Shown here one piece after another: positions 35,512-44,217 of a stretch of DNA of 64,000 nt. How positions within the stretch are numbered: the first letter of the stretch is position 1; each line of letters opens with the position of its first letter. The position numbers and the translations under genes are program-made. Under the pieces are notes generated by a model. It ran no database searches, was not told the DNA's origin, and worked only from the letters and a program-made list of their open reading frames with translations. Source of the DNA: RBG-16-66-20 sp052386675 (lineage in GTDB: Bacteria > Pseudomonadota > Gammaproteobacteria > Burkholderiales > SG8-39); contig JBQTJX010000030.1 of NCBI GenBank assembly GCA_052386675.1, positions 90,408 through 154,407 of the forward strand, in the 5' to 3' direction.

Positions 35512-36375
35512 CTAGCCTCCGTGGGGCGAGACGGCGGCGGCCGCGTCCTGGAATGCTGGCTCCTCGATCAGCCGCAACGCGGAATGCGGCTCGCCGCGGC
35601 GCTGCACGCTCCCTGCGCGCGGCTCATCGGCTTCCGCGCGCGGCGCCTGCTCGCGCTGGGCACGCGGCGGCGAGCCGTCGTGCACCAGGTTGCGGCGACG
35701 CTGCAGGTAGGCATCGCGCTGGAACACATACTTGTCCAGCGCCGCCTCCTCGAGGATGCGGCTCGCGTCGAGCAGGTCGGCGCGCTTGCCGATGGCGCGC
35801 GTCACGACCATGAAGCTGCGTGCATCCTTGGGGCGATGGTCAACCACCGGATCCACGGCATAGTCGAAGATCAGGCCGCCGGTGTCGCGCACCGAGCTTG
35901 AGCCGATGAACGGCCAGACGATGTAGGCGCCGTCGGGCAGGCCCCAGCGACCGAAGGTCTGGCCGAAATCCTCGTCGTGCTTCTCCAGGCCGATGTCGCT
36001 CGCGACGTCGTTGATGCCGAACACGCCGAGGGTGCTGTTGAACGCGAATCGAGCCCAGTCGGTGATCGCGTCGGCCGGCTTGCCCTGGATCAGGTTGTTC
36101 AGGCCGATGAACAGGTCGGCGATGTTGGCGAAGAAATTGCGCACGTAGCCGCGAACCGGGTCGGGCAGCACGTCGCGGTAGACGGTCGCGACCGGCTTGC
36201 CGATGGCCTGGTCAAAGCCGTCGTTGAACGCGTACATGGCGCGGTTGAAGCCCTCGATCGGGTCACGCGGGTCGCCGCCGTTGTTGGTGGCGCAGCCCGC
36301 GGCCAGCGCCACAAGGGCCGCCAGCGCCAGTCGCCGCAGCCCCGCCATCCAGCCCCGCCCTTCGGTTGCAGCCAT
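35512..36375 (-). CDS. mlaA: Outer-membrane lipoprotein MlaA (VacJ)
   Basis: 287 residues from the ATG at 36375 (a GTG codon immediately before it is the alternative). Lipoprotein signal ending LVALAAGC, then the VacJ core: DPIEGFNRAMYAFNDGFDQA, the NNLIQGKP region and FGRWGLPDGAYIVWPF. A C-terminal tail rich in Arg, Glu and Ala extends beyond the core. It extracts mislocalised phospholipids from the outer leaflet. The gene lies within the mla operon, unlike E. coli where it is separate. Confidence 0.95.
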   Translation of the reverse strand: MAATEGRGWMAGLRRLALAALVALAAGCATNNGGDPRDPIEGFNRAMYAFNDGFDQAIGKPVATVYRDVLPDPVRGYVRNFFANIADLFIGLNNLIQGKPADAITDWARFAFNSTLGVFGINDVASDIGLEKHDEDFGQTFGRWGLPDGAYIVWPFIGSSSVRDTGGLIFDYAVDPVVDHRPKDARSFMVVTRAIGKRADLLDASRILEEAALDKYVFQRDAYLQRRRNLVHDGSPPRAQREQAPRAEADEPRAGSVQRRGEPHSALRLIEEPAFQDAAAAVSPHGG

Positions 36376-36857
36376 CACTTCTTCGCGTCCTTTTCGTCCT
36401 TGCCGTCAGCCGCCTTGTTGAACAGGAACTGGCTGATCAGGTTCTCCAGCACCACCGCCGACTGCGTCAGCCGCAGGCGGTCTCCATTCTTCAGCATTAC
36501 GCCGTCACCGCCGGCTTCCAGCCCGATGTACTGCTCGCCAAGCAGGCCCGAAGTCAGGATCTTGGCCGACGTATCCCTGGGGAACTGGTACTGAGCCCCG
36601 ACATTGACCGTGACAATGGCTTCGTAACTCTCTGTGTCGAAACGGATATCTGCCACCCGCCCGACCACCACACCGGCGCTTTTCACCGGCGCCCGGACCT
36701 TGAGACCTCCGATGTTAGCAAACTTGGCCAGCACCTGATATGTCTGGTCGGTCGAAAAGGAGGCGAGGTTGCCGACCTTGAGGGCCAGAAACAACAGTCC
36801 GGCCAGGCCCAGGGCGACAAAAGCGCCGACCCAGGCGTCTATGGTGGAGCGTTTCAT
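36375..36857 (-). CDS. mlaD: MlaD, MCE-domain phospholipid-binding protein
   Basis: 160 residues. One N-terminal membrane helix (about 8-28) and one MCE domain (VRAPVKSAGVVVGRVADIRF; LTSGLLGEQYIGLEAGG). Forms the hexameric periplasmic ring on the MlaFE transporter. Overlaps mlaE by 1 nt and mlaA by a few. Confidence 0.95.
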   Translation of the reverse strand: MKRSTIDAWVGAFVALGLAGLLFLALKVGNLASFSTDQTYQVLAKFANIGGLKVRAPVKSAGVVVGRVADIRFDTESYEAIVTVNVGAQYQFPRDTSAKILTSGLLGEQYIGLEAGGDGVMLKNGDRLRLTQSAVVLENLISQFLFNKAADGKDEKDAKK

Positions 36858-37666
36858 CAGGCGTTACCTCCGGTGAACATGAGCGCAGTCAGCACGAAAT
36901 CCAGGGCCAGGATGGCCAGCGAGGAGGTCACCACCGTGCGCGTGGTGGCCCCGGAGACCCCCTCCGCCGTGGGGGGGGCGTCGTAGCCCTCGAAGACCGC
37001 GATCCAGCTCACCGCGATCCCGAAAACAATGCTCTTGATGACGCCGTTCAGGATGTCCTCGCGGACATCCACCGAGGCCTGCATCTGCGACCAGAAGGCG
37101 CCCTCGTCGACCCCGATCAACTGCACCGCGACCAGGTAGCCGCCGAAGATGCCCATGGCCGAGAACAGCGCGGCAAGCAGGGGCATCGAGATCACCCCGG
37201 CCCAGAACCGGGGCGCGACCACCCGGGCGATCGGGTCGACCGCCATCATCTCCATGGCCGCGATCTGCTCGGTGGCCTTCATGAGACCGATCTCCGCGGT
37301 GATCGCCGAGCCGGCGCGACTGGCGAACAGCAGGCCGGCCACCACCGGCCCCAGCTCGCGTACCAGGGACAGGGCGACCAGGATGCCGAGGGCCTCCGAC
37401 GAACCGTAGCGCTGCAGGGTCTCGTAGCCCTGGAGTCCCAGCACCATGCCGACAAACAGTCCGGACACTAGGATGATGATGAGCGACAGCACCCCGGCGA
37501 AATAGATCTCGCGGATGGTCAGGCCAAAGCGGCGGAACGCCACGCCCGAGTGCAGCACCAGGTAGAACAGGAAACGCGCCGCGAAGCCCAGCCGCAGGAT
37601 CTTCGCGGTGACGACCTGGCCGAGGCGCTCCAGGGCCTGCACCGGCCGCGGGCTGCCGTCAGCCAT
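36857..37666 (-). CDS. mlaE: MlaE, permease of the phospholipid transporter
   Basis: 269 residues from the ATG at 37666, overlapping the mlaF end. Five or six hydrophobic helices with the family motifs LVRELGPVVAGLLFASRAGSA and EQIAAMEMMAVDPIARVVAPR. Membrane core of MlaFEDB. Confidence 0.95.
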   Translation of the reverse strand: MADGSPRPVQALERLGQVVTAKILRLGFAARFLFYLVLHSGVAFRRFGLTIREIYFAGVLSLIIILVSGLFVGMVLGLQGYETLQRYGSSEALGILVALSLVRELGPVVAGLLFASRAGSAITAEIGLMKATEQIAAMEMMAVDPIARVVAPRFWAGVISMPLLAALFSAMGIFGGYLVAVQLIGVDEGAFWSQMQASVDVREDILNGVIKSIVFGIAVSWIAVFEGYDAPPTAEGVSGATTRTVVTSSLAILALDFVLTALMFTGGNA

Positions 37667-38510
37667 GGGCACCCTCCAGCGCGAGATCAACCCCGTAGCC
37701 GGGCGCGGGGTAGTGGAACGGGATCGGGCCATCGGGCTCGCCCTGGACAAACTGGTGCACGAACGGATGGCCGGACTTGCGCAGGTCCGCGGGCGTACCG
37801 TGGGCGACAATGCGGCCGGCGGACACGAAATAGACGTAGTCGACGATGTCGAAGCACTCGGCAACATCGTGGCTGACCACGATCGAGGTCTGCCCCAGAG
37901 AATCGTTCAGGCGCCGGATCAGGCGCGCGATCACGCCAAGCGCGATCGGGTCGAGTCCGGTGAAGGGCTCGTCGTAGAGCATCAGCTGCGGGTCGAGCGC
38001 GATGGCACGCGCCAGGGCCACGCGCCGAGCCATGCCGCCGGACAGCGCGGAGGGCATCAGCTGCGCGGCACCGCGCAGGCCGACCGCCTCCAGCTTGAGC
38101 ATCGCCAGGTCCTGGATCAGTTCCTCGGGCAGGTCGGTGTGCTCGCGCATCTGGAAGGCGACGTTGTCGACCGCGCTCATGTCCGTGAACAGCGCGCCGA
38201 ACTGGAACAGCATGCCCATCTTCCGGCGCAGTTCGAAGATGCGTGCGTCGTCCAGGTCGTTAAGGTTCTCGCCCAGCACCCGGGCGCCGCCGGCGCTCGC
38301 CTTCAGCCAGCCGGCGATGATCCGCAGCAGCGTGGTCTTGCCGCAGCCCGACTGGCCCATGATGCCGACCACGCTGCCGCGCTCGATCCTCAGGTCGATG
38401 CCGTGCAGTACCGGCCGCGCGACGTCGTAGCCGAACGAAACCTGGTCGATCTCGACGATGCTGGAAGGGCTGGACGCCACGAATGAAGCCGGGAAAGCGG
38501 AAGGCCGCAT
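37659..38510 (-). CDS. mlaF: MlaF, ATPase of the phospholipid transporter
   Basis: 283 residues from the ATG at 38510; a GTG at 38480 would give the more usual short N-terminus and is a real alternative. Walker A GQSGCGKTTLL, signature LSGGMARRVALA, Walker B LMLYDEPFTGLDP and H-loop VVSHDV. First gene of the long leftward run that continues through murA, the his genes and tatC. The 59 bp to the divergent ABC gene contains both promoters. Confidence 0.95.
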   Translation of the reverse strand: MRPSAFPASFVASSPSSIVEIDQVSFGYDVARPVLHGIDLRIERGSVVGIMGQSGCGKTTLLRIIAGWLKASAGGARVLGENLNDLDDARIFELRRKMGMLFQFGALFTDMSAVDNVAFQMREHTDLPEELIQDLAMLKLEAVGLRGAAQLMPSALSGGMARRVALARAIALDPQLMLYDEPFTGLDPIALGVIARLIRRLNDSLGQTSIVVSHDVAECFDIVDYVYFVSAGRIVAHGTPADLRKSGHPFVHQFVQGEPDGPIPFHYPAPGYGVDLALEGAHG

Positions 38511-38557
38511 TCTACTCGACCGTCCCGCGCCGGCGGTGCACCGAGAGTCAAATCCAA

Positions 38558-38563
38558 TATAGT
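38558..38563 (+). promoter_or_regulatory. -10-like hexamer of a probable leaderless promoter
   Basis: TATAGT ends 6 nt before the ATG at 38570, so transcription would begin at or beside the start codon. No Shine-Dalgarno sequence is present, and the -35 region (GGTGCA, spacing 17) is poor. Confidence 0.35.
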
Positions 38564-38569
38564 TGCGGC

Positions 38570-39325
38570 ATGGACATCGCCGCGCAGACCATCCCCGCCC
38601 TGCTCGCGCAGGGACTGGTGAAGCGCTACGGCGCGCGGCGCGCGCTCGACGGTGTCGACCTCCGCATCCCGGCAGGTGCGGCCTTCGGCCTGGTCGGCGC
38701 CAATGGCGCGGGCAAGACCACGTTCATCAAGTGCGCGCTCGATCATTGCGCGCCCGAGGCCGGCAGCGTAGCGCTGTTCGGCACGCCCAGTGGCGAGCCG
38801 ATGGCGCGCGCGCGGCTCGCCTACCTCCCGGAACGGTTCTCCCCGCCGCATTACCTGCGCGGCGCCGAGTTCCTCGAGATGGCCGCAGGGCTGGCCGGCA
38901 CGGGCTATTCCGGGGCACGCGCCGAGCGCGTCGCCGCCGAGCTGGAGCTGGACCCGGCCGCGCTCGGGCGCCCGGTGCGCGAGCTCTCGAAGGGCATGAC
39001 CCAGAAGCTGGGACTCGCCGCCTGCCTCCTTCCGGACAAGGACTTCTACCTGCTCGACGAGCCAATGAGCGGGCTCGACCCTGCCAGCCGCATCGCGGTG
39101 AAGGCAATCCTCGCACGCCTGAACCGGGAGGGACGGACGCTTTTCTTCACCTCCCACGTGCTGGCAGATGTCGACGAGCTGTGCAGCGCGATCGCCGTGC
39201 TCGACGGCGGACAGATCCGCTTCCAGGGCGAGCCGCGCGAGTTGCGCGCGCGCCACGGCGAGGCCAGCCTAGAGCGCGCCTTCCTGAAATGCATTCGCGG
39301 CGAGACCGCGGCAGCGGTGGCCTGA
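38570..39325 (+). CDS. ABC transporter ATP-binding protein
   Basis: 251 residues. Walker A GANGAGKTTFI (about 44-54), signature LSKGMTQKLGLA, Walker B FYLLDEPMSGLDP and H-loop FFTSHVLADVDE, as in NosF/CcmA-like exporters with separate permeases. No permease is adjacent. The nearest candidate is the NosY-like permease at 56280, beside the histidine kinase gene, 17 kb away at the other end of the pilus block. One nucleotide separates it from the response-regulator gene, so the two form an operon. Confidence 0.92.
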   Translation: MDIAAQTIPALLAQGLVKRYGARRALDGVDLRIPAGAAFGLVGANGAGKTTFIKCALDHCAPEAGSVALFGTPSGEPMARARLAYLPERFSPPHYLRGAEFLEMAAGLAGTGYSGARAERVAAELELDPAALGRPVRELSKGMTQKLGLAACLLPDKDFYLLDEPMSGLDPASRIAVKAILARLNREGRTLFFTSHVLADVDELCSAIAVLDGGQIRFQGEPRELRARHGEASLERAFLKCIRGETAAAVA

Positions 39326-39326
39326 G

Positions 39327-40805
39327 ATGGCGCAGGCCGAGCTGCCCCTCGCGCCGCGGCGCCCGACGCTGCTGATCGTCGACGACGATGCGCTGATCAC
39401 GGAAACGCTGTCCTTCGCACTTGCCGCCGATTTCGAGGTGCTTGCCTGCGATTCGCGGCCGCACGCGATCGAGCTGCTGCGCCAGCTGGGCGAGGCGCCA
39501 CAGCTGGCGCTGGTGGACCTCGGCCTGCCGCCGACGCCGCACTCTCCGGAACAGGGCTTCCAGCTCATCGCGGACCTGCTGGCGCACTCGCCGCGGATGC
39601 GGATCGTGGTGCTGTCCGGGCAGAACGACGCGCAGCATGCGCGCCACGCACGCGCGCTGGGAGCCGCGGAGTTCATCGCCAAGCCCTGCGACCCCGAGGC
39701 GCTGCGCCGGCTGCTCGCCCGCGCGCTCGCGTTCCGGGAAGCGGAGCTGCTCGCCGAGCAGCGCCGCAGCCGCGAGGCCGAGGACCTCATCGGCCAGAGC
39801 CCGCCGCTGATGAAGCTGAAGAGCCAGGTCTCGCAGTTCGCGGACTCGCCGTTCCCGGTGCTGATCGAGGGCGAATCCGGCAGCGGCAAGGAGCTGGTCG
39901 CGAAGAGCCTGCACCGGCTGTCGGCGCGCGCCGGCAAGCCCTATCTCGCGCTAAATTGCGCCGCGATCGCGCCCACCCTGGTGGAACCGACGCTGTTCGG
40001 CTACGTCAAGGGCGCCTTCACCGGTGCCGGCGCCAACAAGGCCGGGTATTTCGAGGACGCGCACGACGGCACCCTGTTCCTGGACGAGATCGGCGAGCTG
40101 CCGCTGGAGATGCAGGCCAAGCTGCTGCGCGTGCTGGAGAACGGGGAATTCCAGCGCGTCGGCGAAACCCAGCCCCGCGTGTCCCGGGCCCGCGTGGTGG
40201 CCGCGACCAACCGCGACTTGCGCCAGGAGGTGCGCCGCGGCGCGTTCCGTGCCGACCTGTACCACCGCCTGTCGGTCTTCACGCTCGCGGTGCCGCCATT
40301 GCGCGAGCTCGAGGGCGACAAGTTGCTGCTGCTCGAGCATTTCCGCCGCTTCTACGCCGAGCAGGCGGGCGTGCAGCCGTTCTCGCTCGACCCCGCGGCC
40401 GAGGCGCGTTGGGTGGCGTACGCGTTCCCGGGCAACGTGCGCGAGCTGCGCAATATCGCCATCCGGCTGACGACGCGCTACGCCGGCCAGCGGCTCGCGG
40501 TCGGCGACCTGGAACCGGAACTCGACCTCGCAGGCGAAGGCGGCGAGCCGGATGCCGCCTCCGGCGCGGTCGACGACGTCGACCAGGCGCTGCGCCACCT
40601 TGAGCGCAGCCGTGGCGTGCGCCTGGACGAGATCCTCGGGCGCATGGAGCGCGCCTACATCGAGGCCGCGCTGCGGCTCACCCGCGGCAACGTCAGCCAG
40701 GCGGCGAAGATGCTGGGCGTCAACCGCACCACGCTGTACTCCCGCATGGGGTCCGACGCCGGGGGCGATCCGGCCGCCGCGCCGCCGGAACAGAAGGCGA
40801 AGTAG
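39327..40805 (+). CDS. Sigma54-dependent response regulator (PrsR-like)
   Basis: 492 residues. Receiver domain (about 14-130) with the acidic pair in IVDDD, phospho-acceptor Asp in LVDLGLP (about 64) and Lys in IAKPCDP. The AAA+ domain has Walker A GESGSGKE (about 181) and a canonical GAFTGA loop (about 229-234). A Fis-type HTH ends it (GNVSQAAKMLGVNRTTLYSRM). The layout matches the PEP-CTERM-box regulator family (PrsR). The kinase at 54505-56217 is the likely partner and the sigma54 promoter at 57858 a likely target. No PEP-CTERM protein or exosortase is present in the window, so here the pair probably serves the pilus. Confidence 0.92.
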   Translation: MAQAELPLAPRRPTLLIVDDDALITETLSFALAADFEVLACDSRPHAIELLRQLGEAPQLALVDLGLPPTPHSPEQGFQLIADLLAHSPRMRIVVLSGQNDAQHARHARALGAAEFIAKPCDPEALRRLLARALAFREAELLAEQRRSREAEDLIGQSPPLMKLKSQVSQFADSPFPVLIEGESGSGKELVAKSLHRLSARAGKPYLALNCAAIAPTLVEPTLFGYVKGAFTGAGANKAGYFEDAHDGTLFLDEIGELPLEMQAKLLRVLENGEFQRVGETQPRVSRARVVAATNRDLRQEVRRGAFRADLYHRLSVFTLAVPPLRELEGDKLLLLEHFRRFYAEQAGVQPFSLDPAAEARWVAYAFPGNVRELRNIAIRLTTRYAGQRLAVGDLEPELDLAGEGGEPDAASGAVDDVDQALRHLERSRGVRLDEILGRMERAYIEAALRLTRGNVSQAAKMLGVNRTTLYSRMGSDAGGDPAAAPPEQKAK

Positions 40806-40808
40806 CGC

Positions 40809-42266
40809 ATGGCCCTCTACCTGGACCATTTCGGCCTCGCCGAGCCGCCGTTCCGCATCACCCCGCATCCGGAGTTCTTTTTCGACGGCGCGGATCGCGG
40901 CGCGACGCTGGAGGCGCTGGTCTACGCCATCCTGCACGACGAGGGCATCGTCAAGGTGAGCGGCGAAATTGGCAGCGGCAAGACCATGCTGTGCCGCGTA
41001 CTGATGGAGCGCCTGCCGGCCAAAGTGCAGACGTTGTTCCTCGCCAACCCGTCGTATTCCCGCGCCGAGATCCTGAGCGCCATCGCCGAGGAACTGGGCG
41101 CGCGGCCGCCCGCAGGCCAGGACACGCTCGCCATACGCGACCTTCAGATGCACCTGATCGAGCAGTATGCCAGCGGCCGCCGCGTGGTGATCCTGATCGA
41201 CGAGGCGCACGCAATGCCGCAGGACGCGCTGGAACAGGTCCGCCTTCTGTCGAACCTGGAGTCCAGCCACCACAAGCTGCTCCAGATCGTGCTGTTCGGC
41301 CAGCCGGAACTGGACGCCGCGCTGGACGCCTCCTCGATGCGCCAGCTGAAGGACCGCATCACCCACAGCTTCCGCATGCGCCCGTTGCTGGCTGCAGAGA
41401 TCGCGAAATACCTGTCGTTCCGCATGCGCGCCGCCGGCTACCGCGGCCCCGACGCTTTCGACGCCGACGCCACCGCTGCGATCTCGCGCGCCTCCAGCGG
41501 CCTCACGCGCCGGGTCAACGTGCTTGCCGACAAGTCGCTGCTCGCGGCGTTCGCCGCCGGGGCAAACTCGGTGACCCTGCAGCACGCGCGCGCTGCGATC
41601 GCCGACTCCGAATTCGCGCCGATCCGCAAGCCCGGCGACGCCGGGCGCGGCCGGCGCCTCGCCATCGGCGCCGCGCTGATCGCCTGCGGCGCGCTCGCCG
41701 GCGCGGGCCTGTATGCGTTGCTGCTGGAACAACCCGTGCCCGCTGCAATGGCGCCGGCTCCTGCCGCGCCCCGCGCACCTGTTGCGGAGGCGCCCAGGCC
41801 CGAGCCGGTTGCAGTTGAACCCAAGCCCGAACCCGTCGCGGTCAAGCCTGAGCCTGAGCCAGCACCAACCGTCGCGACAGTGCCATTGCTTGCCGAAGCG
41901 CAGGTGCAGCGCCTGCTGGCCTACGCCACCGGTGGCAAGCAGCTGCTCGCGGAGCGGGTTGCGGCGTCGCGACAAGCGCTGGAGCGCACGCCCGACGCGA
42001 GCTATAGCCTGGAGTTGTTCACCGCGGAGAACAGCGACCCGGCGCGCATGGAGCGCTTCCTGGTCCGCGCACGCGACCTGGTGGCACTGGACGAACTCCA
42101 TGTCGTGCCGGTCCTCGCCGGCCGCCGCTATCAAGTTCGCGTGCTTTACGGGACTTTCGAGAGCATTGAACGGGCGCAGGAGGCGGCACGCAGGCTGCCG
42201 CCCAAGTACCAGCGAGCGTTCCAGATCGAACCGCGCAGCTTCCTCGAGTTGCGCAACGCGGTCTAG
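40809..42266 (+). CDS. mshM: ExeA/MshM-like AAA ATPase with periplasmic SPOR-like end
   Basis: 485 residues. Cytoplasmic AAA domain typical of MshM/ExeA (LAEPPFRITPHPEFFF; Walker A GEIGSGKT at 52-59; Walker B VVILIDEAHA). One membrane helix at about 286-305, a Pro/Glu/Ala-rich linker and a C-terminal SPOR-like domain (GRRYQVRVLYGTFES...) follow. Proteins of this kind help a secretin pass or remodel peptidoglycan. It is 3 nt after the regulator gene. The mshM symbol rests on context. Confidence 0.85.
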   Translation: MALYLDHFGLAEPPFRITPHPEFFFDGADRGATLEALVYAILHDEGIVKVSGEIGSGKTMLCRVLMERLPAKVQTLFLANPSYSRAEILSAIAEELGARPPAGQDTLAIRDLQMHLIEQYASGRRVVILIDEAHAMPQDALEQVRLLSNLESSHHKLLQIVLFGQPELDAALDASSMRQLKDRITHSFRMRPLLAAEIAKYLSFRMRAAGYRGPDAFDADATAAISRASSGLTRRVNVLADKSLLAAFAAGANSVTLQHARAAIADSEFAPIRKPGDAGRGRRLAIGAALIACGALAGAGLYALLLEQPVPAAMAPAPAAPRAPVAEAPRPEPVAVEPKPEPVAVKPEPEPAPTVATVPLLAEAQVQRLLAYATGGKQLLAERVAASRQALERTPDASYSLELFTAENSDPARMERFLVRARDLVALDELHVVPVLAGRRYQVRVLYGTFESIERAQEAARRLPPKYQRAFQIEPRSFLELRNAV

Positions 42267-42413
42267 TTGCAAGAATTAAAAATTACTCTTTTATATCATG
42301 TAGATATTAAATATTCCTAAGACGAAGTGGGCATCCGGTTAAATTCGAAAATCTCCGTGACAACAGATGGTTAGGCGGGTTTCTTCAGGCACGAAGCGTG
42401 CTATGCTAGGCAA
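42267..42413 (+). promoter_or_regulatory. A+T-rich promoter region of the pilus operon
   Basis: 147 bp, far richer in A+T than its surroundings. Two overlapping promoter readings exist. AGGCAC-GAAGC-GTGC (42387-42401) keeps the critical GG and GC of a sigma54 site at correct spacing, with two mismatches. TATGCT (42402-42407), a -10-like hexamer, ends 6 nt before the ATG. The dyad GCACG-AAG-CGTGC (42389-42401) overlaps both. TGGGCATCCGGT (42328-42339) shares GGCATC with the palindrome before the pilin gene. Confidence 0.45.
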
Positions 42414-44216
42414 ATGGGAGATGGCGTCAGCATAGTGGAGTCGCTGCGTGCGTTCGGCTTAGCGGTGGCCACCGGCCTGTTGCTGGCCGGTTGCGCGCAA
42501 CCTCCAACCAAACCGGCAGCCACCCACATCGGTGCCGAGCCGCAACGCACAGAGGGCACGATTCCGGCGCCAGTGCAGCTCGCTCCGGTGCTGCCCGTGC
42601 CGAAACCGGCAGCCCGCCCGGAAACCTATAGCGTTGTGGTCAATGAGGTCCGCGTGCAGGACCTGTTGTTCGCACTCGCGCGCGACGCGCGGCTGAACGT
42701 CGACATCCATCCCGGTGTCACCGGGACCGTGACCCTCAATGCCATCGACCAGACGCTGCCGCAACTGTTGACGCGGATCGCCCGGCAGGTGGACATGCGC
42801 TACGAGATCATCGCCGAGAATCTGGTCATCATGCGCGACGCGCCGTTCCTGCGCTCGTACAAGATCGACTACCTCAGCGCCTCGCGCAACGTGAAAATGC
42901 AGTCCTCGGCGTCGACGCAGTTTGGTGCAGCCGGCGCCACGAGCGGTGGCGGCGGGGCGGGCACCGGCACCACCGGCGGCACCGCCACCATCGACGTCAA
43001 TTCCGAGAACAAGCTGTGGGAATCCATCGTGCAGAACGTCAAGGACATCCTGCGCGAAACGGACAAGGTGGTTCCGGGCACGATCAAGCCCGCCGCGGCA
43101 GCCGCGCCGGCGCCCGCGCAAGCACCTCCCGGCGCAGGCCAGGCGGCGCCGGCTGCCCCGCGGCCTGCCGCAACCTCAGAGGCCGGCAACACGTTCATCG
43201 AGGCCGGGTCCGTGATCGCCAACCGGGAAAGCGGCGTGCTCTACGTCAGGGCGGACTCCAAGCAGCACGAGAAGGTGCAGGAGTTCCTCGATCAGGTCAT
43301 GGCCGGCGCCCGGCGCCAGGTGTTGATCGAAGCCACTGTCGCCGAGGTGCAGCTGCGCAACGAATACCAGCGCGGCATCGAGTGGCAGCGGCTGCGAACC
43401 GGCATCAGCGGGCTCCAGTTCCTGCAGCCCGCCATCGCGCCGGCAACGTCTTCGACTCCGGGATTCAACGCCAATCCATTCGTGATCGGCTACGCCTCGG
43501 GCGGCAACAATTTCAACGCCACGCTGCGGCTGCTGGAGCAGTTCGGCGACGTGCGCGTGCTGTCCAGCCCGAAGCTCAGCGTGCTCAACAATCAGTCGGC
43601 GATCCTGCGCGTCACCCGGGACATTATCTATTTCACGATGACGCCCTCCAGCACGCCGGTTACGGTAGCGGGAGGTGCGGGCGCGGTCGTGGTCCCGGTT
43701 TCCTTCTCCACCACGCCGAACATCGCCGCCGAGGGCTTCCTGATGACGGTGCTGCCGCAGATCAACGACACCGACGCCATCGTGCTCAACGTGCGCCCGA
43801 CGATCCGGCGCCAGGTCGGCTCGGTGCGCGATCCCAATCCCGCGCTGCAGGGCCTCGCGACGCAGAACGACATCCCGCTGTTCGAGACGCGGGAATTCGA
43901 TTCCATCCTGCGCCTGCGCAGCAGCGAGGTCGCGGTGCTCGCCGGGTTGATGCAGGACACGGTCGAGAACACCGTCACCGGAATCCCGGGCCTGCGCAGC
44001 ATCCCGCTCCTGGGCGACCTGACCTCGCAGCGCACGGACCTCACGCGTAAAACGGAACTGGTGATCTTCCTGCGCGCCACGGTCATCCGGGATCCGACCA
44101 TCGAGGGCGATTTCAGCCGCTTCCGCGACCAGCTTCCCCGCGAGAACTTCTTCCAGAAGCCGAACCCGGGCCTTGCCGCACCACCGGTCGGGCCCGCAGG
44201 CACTTCGCCGCAATAG
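42414..44216 (+). CDS. mshL: Secretin of the MSHA-like pilus (MshL)
   Basis: 600 residues. Lipoprotein signal with lipobox LLLAGC (Cys27). An N-terminal secretin-associated domain (VVVNEVRVQDLLFALARDARL), a Gly/Ala/Pro-rich insert, then the secretin core (GARRQVLIEATVAEVQLRNEY; VRVLSSPKLSVLNNQSAIL; VAVLAGLMQDTVENTVTG). It forms the outer-membrane channel for the pilus. The start is uncertain: ATG 42414 or GTG 42435, both in frame before the lipobox; promoter placement would make the first nearly leaderless. Confidence 0.93.
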   Translation: MGDGVSIVESLRAFGLAVATGLLLAGCAQPPTKPAATHIGAEPQRTEGTIPAPVQLAPVLPVPKPAARPETYSVVVNEVRVQDLLFALARDARLNVDIHPGVTGTVTLNAIDQTLPQLLTRIARQVDMRYEIIAENLVIMRDAPFLRSYKIDYLSASRNVKMQSSASTQFGAAGATSGGGGAGTGTTGGTATIDVNSENKLWESIVQNVKDILRETDKVVPGTIKPAAAAAPAPAQAPPGAGQAAPAAPRPAATSEAGNTFIEAGSVIANRESGVLYVRADSKQHEKVQEFLDQVMAGARRQVLIEATVAEVQLRNEYQRGIEWQRLRTGISGLQFLQPAIAPATSSTPGFNANPFVIGYASGGNNFNATLRLLEQFGDVRVLSSPKLSVLNNQSAILRVTRDIIYFTMTPSSTPVTVAGGAGAVVVPVSFSTTPNIAAEGFLMTVLPQINDTDAIVLNVRPTIRRQVGSVRDPNPALQGLATQNDIPLFETREFDSILRLRSSEVAVLAGLMQDTVENTVTGIPGLRSIPLLGDLTSQRTDLTRKTELVIFLRATVIRDPTIEGDFSRFRDQLPRENFFQKPNPGLAAPPVGPAGTSPQ

Positions 44217-44217
44217 C

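Noticed and set aside
39951..42272. 773-codon minus-strand open frame opposite the sigma54 regulator and mshM
   Set aside because: Shadow of two real + strand genes; its composition is that of an antisense third-position bias, and no motif is present.
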